Below are positions 56,900 through 64,000 of a stretch of 64,000 bases of DNA, piece by piece (the stretch's first letter is position 1; every line of letters begins with the position of its first letter). This stretch comes from Gonocerus acuteangulatus. Taxonomy: Eukaryota; Arthropoda; Insecta; Hemiptera; Coreidae. Location of the stretch: positions 111,430,467-111,494,466 of the forward strand of contig OX328125.1 in the NCBI GenBank assembly GCA_946811695.1, in the 5' to 3' direction. The position numbers and the translations under genes were made by a program. Under the pieces are notes generated by a model, which was not told the DNA's origin, did not search any database, and was given only the letters and a program-made list of their open reading frames with translations.

Positions 56900-57985
56900 A
56901 TCTAGGAATCTATGAGAGACGTCCTAGTGTCTGCCATTCCTAAGACTGACTTCAATGAGGAAGGTTATATCAGGCTTACCCCCTCGTGTCCATGTGCTTA
57001 CTGCTCCCGGTAGAGTATATTCGGTGATTCTTATGCCAGTAGCTTCTCTCACGGTCCTCTAATCTAAGAGAGACTTCCTAGCCCGTGCCATTCCTTAGAC
57101 TGACTTCAATGAGAAAGGTTCTATCAGGCTTACCACCTCGTGTCCATGTGCTTACTGCTCCCGGTACAGTATATTCGGTGATTCTTATGCCAGTAGCTTC
57201 TCTCACGGTCCTCTGATCTATGATAGACTTCCTAGCCCGTGCCATTCCTAAGACTGACTTCAATGAGAAAGGTTCTATCAGGCTTACCACCTCGTGTCCA
57301 TGTGCTTACTGCTCCCGGTACAGTATATTCGGTGATTCTTATGCCAGTAGCTTCTCTCACGGTCCTCTGATCTATGATAGACTTCCTAGCCCGTGCCATT
57401 CCTAAGACTGACTTCAATGAGAAAGGTTCTATCAGGCTTACCACCTCGTGTCCATGTGCTTACTGCTCCCGGTACAGTATATTCGGTGATTCTTATGCCA
57501 GTAGCTTCTCTCACGGTCCTCTAATCTATGATAGACTTTCTAGCCCGTGCCATTCCTAAGACTGACTTCAATGAGAAAGGTTCTATCAGGCTTGCCACCT
57601 CGTGTCCATGTGCTTACTGCTCCCGGTACAGTATATTCGGTGATTCTTATGCCAGTAGCTTCTCTCACGGTCCTCTAATCTATGATAGACTTTCTAGCCC
57701 GTGCCATTCCTAAGACTGACTTCAATGAGAAAGGTTCTATCAGGCTTGCCACCTCGTGTCCATGTGCTTACTGCTTCCGGTAGAGTATATTCGGTGTTTC
57801 TTATGCCAGTAGCTTCTCTCACGGTCCTCTGATCTATGATAGACTTCCTAGCCCGTGCCATTCCTAAGACTGACTTCAATGAGAAAGGTTCTATCAGGCT
57901 TACCACCTCGTGTCCATGTGCTTACTGCTCCCGGTACAGTATATTCGGTGATTAGCATAAGAAGTAGCTTCTCTCACGGTCTATG
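56900..57985. repeat. 154-bp tandem array, about 7 units
   Basis: CTCCCGGTA recurs at 57004, 57158, 57312 and onward every 154 bases. Units carry TATATTCGGTGATTCTTATG and CTTCTCTCACGGTCCTCT. The outermost units are the most divergent. Short frames on both strands repeat with the array and are not genes. Confidence 0.96.
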
Positions 57986-58195
57986 GTAATCCACTGTCCT
58001 TGGCGTTATCAAGTTGTCTTTTTCGGAGCATATTCTATACCCGGTTCCAGCTTTTATTCTGCAGGCCCTCCTCTCGGCGAATGGTGAAGTTTTCCTAAAA
58101 TTCTCTCCTTAACCCATTTCCTTTCTTCTCACCCTTGAATGCCTCAATGGAGGTGAATATCCTAAAAGTAAACCTGATTATTCCATTTACCAAGT

Positions 58196-58365
58196 ACATG
58201 GATAGTAACCATAGTCCATTATTTTATGTTTTCCGCTTTTATCTGAGCTACCATGGATAGTAACCATAGTCCATTATTTTATGTTTTCCGCTTTTATCTG
58301 AGCTACCATGGATAGTAACCATAGTCCATTATTTTATGTTTTCCGCTTTTATCTGAGCTACCATG
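58196..58365. repeat. 55-bp tandem array, 3 units
   Basis: ATGGATAGTAACCATAGTCC then ATTATTTTATGTTTTCCGCT, identical in all three units. ATGGATAGTAACCAT contains a near-palindrome ATGG...CCAT. Confidence 0.95.
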
Positions 58366-58564
58366 GCAAATATTATTTTCTTTATCCTACATTTAAATAT
58401 ATATATATATATATATAATTAGGCATATTCTCCTAAACTTTTCTACAACTGTAAGTATGTTTATTAACCCTTTCCGTACCAAGACATGCGCACGTTAAAG
58501 GTTTCTGCTGTAGGAGATGTTCACACCCAGCCTCGGGTCCCCTGTACGGGAGAGTTTTGCCTCT

Positions 58565-59205
58565 CTCGCTTATCGCAACTCCAAACAGGAAACTGATAGC
58601 ATCCTAGGCAAACAATTTTAAAGTTTTAGCCACTTATTTCTTGGATTGACATCGCCCCATCGGAAATTACATTACAACCTTTTTTGTAGAAAATGTAGTA
58701 AGCTTTAAAATGGTTACCTTCTACTTGCCACAATTTACCAACCGTTTTGGAGATATTTCAGAAAATATACGAAAATCCGAAAACTTTTCACGCCTGTTAA
58801 TAAAATATTTTATTTCTAGTACTTCATTAACTCAAAATGGAACCAAAATCTTAGATTATATGAATATCAATCGCCAGGGACAATTAATGGTTTCTGAATA
58901 TCCAAACTGAAAATTAGTTTGGAAAATTAGGTATTTCAATGTTTCTCAAAAACAGTTACAGATATCGCTTTGAAAATGGTTTCACTCGTTCTTCTATGGT
59001 AAGAAACTTATAAAACGAGTACTATCATGCATATGTAACTGGAAAAGATAAGTGTTCCGGCTGGTTTTTGCACCAAATACTTTATTCTGGTAGACAGATT
59101 CTGTTGGTTAACGCACGCGACTATTCAAATTAGACGAACCATTTTTGTACCAAATTTCATCAACATGAAACCATTTTTGAGCCATCTAGAGAGCGGACAG
59201 GCATA
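58565..59205 (+). mobile_element. Repeat family F, + copy
   Basis: CAAACAGGAAACTGATAGC, ATCGCCCCATCGGAAATTAC, TACTTGCCACAATTTACC, and AACCATTTTTGAGCCATC occur in the same order as at 22008-23085. It ends at a short (TA)n that is also the target of the next element. Confidence 0.6.
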
Positions 59206-59213
59206 TATATATA

Positions 59214-61172
59214 CAGGGTGTCCCGTAAATGTTTAGTCATATTGTGAGGGGTGATAAAGGACCCTTAGGGGAACAAAAAATGTTCTATGACGATTTCCCG
59301 AATTCTCGCCCATAAGGGAGAAAACGTAGTTTTATTGTTTTTTCGAGACAAACGTGGTTATTAGAAGAATAATCGTTGTAGCTCCGTCCCAGGTGGTTCT
59401 ACTAGAAAGGGAGTGAAACCAATCGAAAGCTGAGTAAATTTACTATAAAACTAGTTGGGAGTAAACGTAAAAATGAATGAATGTAAGTATGTCTATCTTA
59501 CCAAAAGAAAGCTATTCTAAATTTCCTGACATTTTATTGATATTTCTTTCCAGCGTTACTCCTCAATGGGCAGGATCAGAGATTTCCGGGTTTCAGAAAA
59601 ACTTCCTCATTTAATAAGCTTTCCATTCATGTATCACAACCGTGTGTTATTTAAGTATTTGAACGGTTTAAGAACAAAAGTTTAAAAAAAAACATGGATC
59701 TGTGAAAAGAAAATTATATTTTTTTCTTCAGTTTATTCAAAAAGCTGAAGAGAAATATTTATTTTTATAAATGTTTACATAAATATTATTATTATTATTA
59801 AATTTTAACGCCCATTTATTATTGACAGAGAATTTTAGGACGGGTTATCCTATAGGTTACCACCCTTTTCTAGCCAGGATAGGGCTGATGCCTTTTCTTT
59901 TTTCTAAAGAAAAGCCACCACCCCTAGTGGGAATCGAACCCACTAGGGGCCCTTTGGCACCAAGTGTTAAGTGCTCACGCCTTAACACTCACGGCCACCG
60001 GGCCTCCTCATAAATATTAAGTAAATATTTACTTAAAACAATAAAAAAAATTACTTCCACGAATATAAAAAAAATCCTAAAACAGTAAATAAATAAAATA
60101 CAAATTTATTTTGAATTTATTAATTCTGGTAACTAATACTGGGTCCAGGAGGCGGCCATTAATGAACCCCAACCATACATTAACCTCAAAAATTACTATT
60201 TTTACCTAGATCACGCAATTGAACACATTTTTACAGGGCTATGAACATCTTATTTATGAGGGATGGGATATTTAATTACCAAAACAAACACTCATGGGCT
60301 CACGAGAATCCCAGTGAGTCTTACAAGCGTAGCCATCAGTATCAATTTAAGGTAAAGCATTTCTTTTCTAAATATAAATACCTGTAAAAATGTGTTCAAA
60401 TGCTTGATATAGGTAAAAATAGTAATTTTTTAGGTTAATGTATGGTTAGGGTTCATTAATGGCCACCTCCTGGACCCAGTATTAGTTACCTGTATTAATA
60501 AATTCAAAATAAATGTGTATTTTATAAATTTACTGTTTTAAGATTTTTTTTTATATTCGTGGAAGAAATTTTTTTTTGTTTTAAGTAAATATTTACTTAA
60601 CATTTATGTAAACATTTATAAAAATAAATATTTCTCTTCAGCTTTTTGAATAAACCAAAGAAAAAAATATAATTTTCTTTTCACAGATCCATGTTTTTTT
60701 TTAAACGTTTGTTCTTAAACCAATCAAATACTTCAATAACACAGGGTCCTGATACATGAATGGAAAGCTGGTTAAATGAGGAAGTTTTGCTGAAATCCGG
60801 AAATCTCAGATCCTGCCCATTGAGGAGTAACGCTGGAAAGAAATATCAATAAAATGTCAGGAAATTTAGAATAGCTTTCTTTTGGTAAGATATACATACT
60901 TACATTCATTCATTTTTACGTTTACTCCCAACTAGTCTTATAGTAAATTTACTCAGCTTTCGATTGGTTTCACTTCCTTTCTAGTAGAACCACCTGGGGC
61001 GGAGCTACAACGATTATTCTTCTAAAAACCACGTTTGTCTCGAAAAAACAATAAAACTACGTTTTCTCCCTTATGGGCGAGAATTTGGGAAATCGTCATA
61101 GAACATTTTTTGTTCCCCTAAGGGTCCTCTATCACCCCTCACAATATGACTAGACATTTACGGGACACCCTG
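59214..61172. mobile_element. Large palindromic (foldback) element 1, CAGGGTGTCCC ends, TATA-flanked
   Basis: CAGGGTGTCCCGTAAATGTT at the left and its complement at the right bound 1.96 kb. The two arms are near-identical inverted copies: left about 59214-60238 (including a SINE), right about 60383-61172, with a loop of about 145 bp. TATA flanks both ends (59210-59213, 61173-61176). No open frame of note exists, so it must be mobilised in trans. Confidence 0.88.
59789..60008 (-). mobile_element. SINE-B inserted in left arm of foldback element 1
   Basis: On the minus strand the head GGCCCGGTGGCCGTGAGTGT...GGCGTGAGCAC has an A-box-like start and B box GGTTCGATTCC, with a long variable-arm-like spacer as in Ser/Leu tRNAs. 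The tail is (TAA)n. CATAAATATTA at 59778-59788 and 60009-60019 is the target duplication. The right arm of the palindrome lacks the insert, so it came after the palindrome formed. Confidence 0.85.
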
Positions 61173-61176
61173 TATA

Positions 61177-62804
61177 CAGGGTGTCCCACATTGAGATGTC
61201 ATAACTTTAAGGGTTTATTCTGCACCTCATTTGTAGTTCAGGGACGCAGAAATGAGCGTCCTATCTCAACATGTAGCAGAGCTATTCTAACTTTTGTCTA
61301 TTTTCAAAATTATTGGGTTTTCTTATGAAAATCTGTGTTTTCCGGATTTCTGGTCTATGTATCGTAAATGGCGACCACATTTTTAGAATCTACATTAAAT
61401 GTCCAATAAGAAACACCAGTTATTGAAATGTTGTCATGTAAATTAGGAACTACACTAAGAGCCATATAGATGTGAACTATTGTTATTAGGGTTTTCTTAA
61501 CTCATTCAATATTTTCTTAATCAGCTATTTGTAGACTTAGCGGTTTGCCTCCGCCTCAAAAGTTGCATTATTTAATAAGCTTTAAAATGGTACCCTGTTA
61601 TTTTAAAAACAAAAATTATTTAAGTCTATTTTTTTCTGATTTCTAAGTCAAAACCAATACATTTGCTGTAGTGTGAAGAAGCCATTACGAACAAATTATT
61701 TAATTTCACGGGAATATGGTGATGTGCTATCCTTCCAACACTAGGTACAAACACTTTTTGCTCTGATTAAGGATTAGCAGACACCTTGGAAAGAGTGAAA
61801 GATGACAGAAGAACATTTTGGAAATAATCACAATTATTGTTAACATAATAAATACAGATGTTATATTTTTATACTTTGAGGGTCTAGTTTTATGAAATTT
61901 CTATTTTTAAGAGTAGTATAATAGTCTTTTCATTTAAATCTTTTTTTCGCTTTATATTTATGCGCTTTCAATTTTTAATGATTGTAATGAATAACCCAGT
62001 TACTTATAAGCAATAACTTATAAGCAGAAATTGTAGTGTCTAATTTTATTAAATAGAATTGAATTAAAAATAGAAATTTAATAAAACAATACCCTCAAAG
62101 TATAAAAATATAAGATCTGTATTTATTTTGTTAAAATAATAACAATAATTGTGATTATTTCCAAAATGTTCTTCTATCATCTTTCACTCTTTTCAAGGTG
62201 TCTCCTAATCCTTAATCAGACCAAAAAGTGCGTGTACAAAATTTTGGAAGGATGGGACATCACCATATTCGCGTGAAATAAAATAATGTGTTCGTAATGG
62301 CTTCTTCATACTACATCAAATGCATTCGTTTTGAATTAGAAATCAGAAAAAATAGACTTAAATAATCTTTGTTTTTAAAACAACAGGGTACCATTTTAAA
62401 GCTTATTAAATAATGCAACTTTTGAGGCGGAGGCAAACCGCTAAGTCTACAAATAGCTGATTAAGAAAATATTGAATGAGGTAAGAAAACCCTAATAACA
62501 ATAGTTCACATCTATATGGCTCTTAGTGTAGCTCCTAATTTACATGACAACATTTCAATAACTGGTGTTTCTTATTGGAAATTTAATGTAGATTCTAAAA
62601 AGGTGGTCGCCATTTACGTTACATAGACCAGAAATCTGGAAAAGACAGCTTTTCATAAGAAAACCCAATAATTTTGAAAATAGACAAAAGTTTGAATAGC
62701 TCTGCTACATGTTGAGATAAGACGCTCATTTCTGCGTCCCTGAACTAAAAATAAGGTGCAGAATAAACTCTTAAAGTTATGACATCTCAATGTGGAACAC
62801 CCTG
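61177..62804. mobile_element. Large palindromic (foldback) element 2, CAGGGTGTCCC ends, TATA-flanked
   Basis: CAGGGTGTCCCACATTGAGA at the left pairs with ...TCTCAATGTGGAACACCCTG at the right. Arms of about 735 bp (61177-61910 and 62065-62804) surround a loop of about 155 bp. TATA flanks both sides; the left TATA is shared with element 1. Arm sequence is unrelated to element 1 beyond the termini. Non-coding. Confidence 0.88.
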
Positions 62805-62989
62805 TATATACACATTTGAACCACCGTTATATAATCGGCATTATATAGTTATAGTTAAATAAATAAATAGTTAATAAATAGTTAAATTAATAGTTAAATA
62901 ATGGCAGTTAGTTAATTAATAAATAGTTAAATAATGGTAGTTAGTTTTAGTGATAAGTTATGTAAATACATTAACTATAGTTCAAATAG

Positions 62990-63197
62990 CAAGGCTCTAA
63001 ATAATGTTTAGCAATTAATTCTTAACACAAACCTACTAACTTTTGTCTTATGCTCTCCTTAAACTTTTTTTTTTTTTTTTGTATTTAGTACTATAAGTTA
63101 CTGTTAATTGTGAATACATAAATTTGTATTTTTTACTGTATCTTAAAAAAAAAAGAGCAAGTCGCCGTCGTTGCGAAGCTCGTAAAATAAATAAATA
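62990..63197 (+). mobile_element. LINE 3' end fragment
   Basis: Ends GAGCAAGTCGCCGTCGTTGC, GAAGCTCGTAAAATAAATAA: the same 3' terminal motif and A-rich tail as the LINE at 2575-2640. Only UTR remains. Confidence 0.6.
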
Positions 63198-63272
63198 ATA
63201 TAGTTATAGTATCCGTTATAGTATCCGTTATAGTATCCGTTATCGTATCCGTTATAGTATCCGTTATAGTAT
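63197..63272. repeat. 12-bp tandem repeat (GTTATAGTATCC)n
   Basis: About six units, one with a single change (GTTATCGTATCC). Confidence 0.92.
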
Positions 63273-64000
63273 CGGCACTTCCGGATTGTGGTATGAGGTT
63301 TTCATAATCACCTAATGAGCGGGTTTCCTACCTATGAGGGACAGCGCTACAAAAATCATTTCTTTTTACCATTTGTTTTATATGTCATGAATAATAAACA
63401 AGCGGAATATATACTCAGATACATGCTGTTAGAGATGGTAGCTCCGGCACTTCGTTTTTTAACATCAGAATTCGCAGGAATTATATCAAGCTTCATCACA
63501 TATTTACACAAGAATTCAGTAAACTTTAAAAAAAAAAAAAACACGAATATATAAGGTCGACTTAAAAGAAACATTGATACTTGCTACTTTATGTTATGAA
63601 TGCCGACATGTTATCCTTTTTTCTAAAAGGTTGGTTTTTTTTGTTATTTGTGAATATGGCGCACCTGGAGGAGTCATTTTCTTGGTTACGGGTTATTCAT
63701 ATAATTAATGTTATTTTTCAAAATCTTCTCCCAAGTAGGAATGCCCTCCACTATCTATTCTATCAGGCAAACACTCATTGTGCGGTAGGACATTCAGGTC
63801 CACAGATGCAGGTATGACTCGAACCTACAACTCAATCAAAAACCCAATCTCATTTTCTTTTTCGTTTTTTTTTTTTAATTATTCTAATAAAACGAGAGAA
63901 AATTACATTGGGTTTTAGATTCTCATACATTTTTTTTTTTTTTTTTAAATAATTCTATTACATATGGACACAACTAACTGACAATAAACTTCGATCCATA
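63273..64000. other. Intergenic, no gene recognised
   Basis: Includes a piece of repeat family J (TACTTTATGTTATGAATGCC at 63587) and several T runs. Open frames at 63315-63817 lack domain or splice support. Confidence 0.5.

Noticed and set aside
57078..57906. Repeated 61- and 70-codon frames on both strands
   Set aside because: Identical frames recur every 154 bp because of the tandem array.

Overview
The window is eukaryotic and almost certainly from an arthropod, most likely an insect. Genes are split by GT..AG introns, and AT-rich intergenic DNA is crowded with retrotransposons (I/R1, Jockey, RTE, Copia and an R2/R4-like LINE), DNA transposons (pogo/Tigger, PIF/Harbinger, hAT-like, Helentron-like), tRNA-derived SINEs, long (TA)n tracts and many minisatellites. 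The neuropeptide exon at 25.3 kb contains a peptide of the arthropod IDLSRF-like family. The species cannot be fixed from the sequence alone.

Only two host genes are supported. The first, on the + strand from 7.6 to 15.6 kb, is the 3' part of a TRPA-type cation channel gene. Five exons carry ankyrin repeats, six membrane segments, a pore helix and the C-terminus, all joined in phase 0; its 5' exons are missing or unrecognised. Its introns hold an R1-like LINE fragment, a repeat family in direct and inverted copies, and two minisatellites. A hAT-like element begins about a dozen bases after the stop codon. The second gene, at 25.3 kb on the + strand, is the first coding exon of an IDLSRF-like peptide (prohormone-4) precursor: signal peptide, mature peptide and KR cleavage site, then a splice donor. 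The rest of that gene was not found and probably lies beyond long introns.

Layout: 0-2.6 kb, a nearly intact I/R1-group LINE with one frameshift and one in-frame stop. 3.2-5.4 kb, a hAT-like element holding a Copia fragment and a 110-bp tandem array. 5.5-7.5 kb, an RTE tail, a Helentron-like element and an inverted repeat. 7.6-15.6 kb, the TRPA gene. 15.6-19.4 kb, the second hAT-like copy and a broken LINE on the minus strand. 20-24 kb, repeat families carrying (TA)n tracts and a SINE. 24.4-25.4 kb, a polypurine tract and the neuropeptide exon. 26-30 kb, pogo-type elements and a 151-bp array. 30.6-37.6 kb, a cluster of five minisatellites plus a foldback. 39-50 kb, LINE 3' fragments, an RTE-derived minisatellite, an unclassified arthropod DNA transposon and a PIF/Harbinger element. 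50-59 kb, repeat families, a Helentron-like element with a nested SINE, a second Tigger-like element and a 154-bp array. 59.2-62.8 kb, two adjacent long palindromic elements separated by a shared TATA.

The genes do not form a pathway. The main biological interest is the neuropeptide exon, the TRPA gene shaped by transposon insertions, and the nested history of mobile elements that can be read from target-site duplications.
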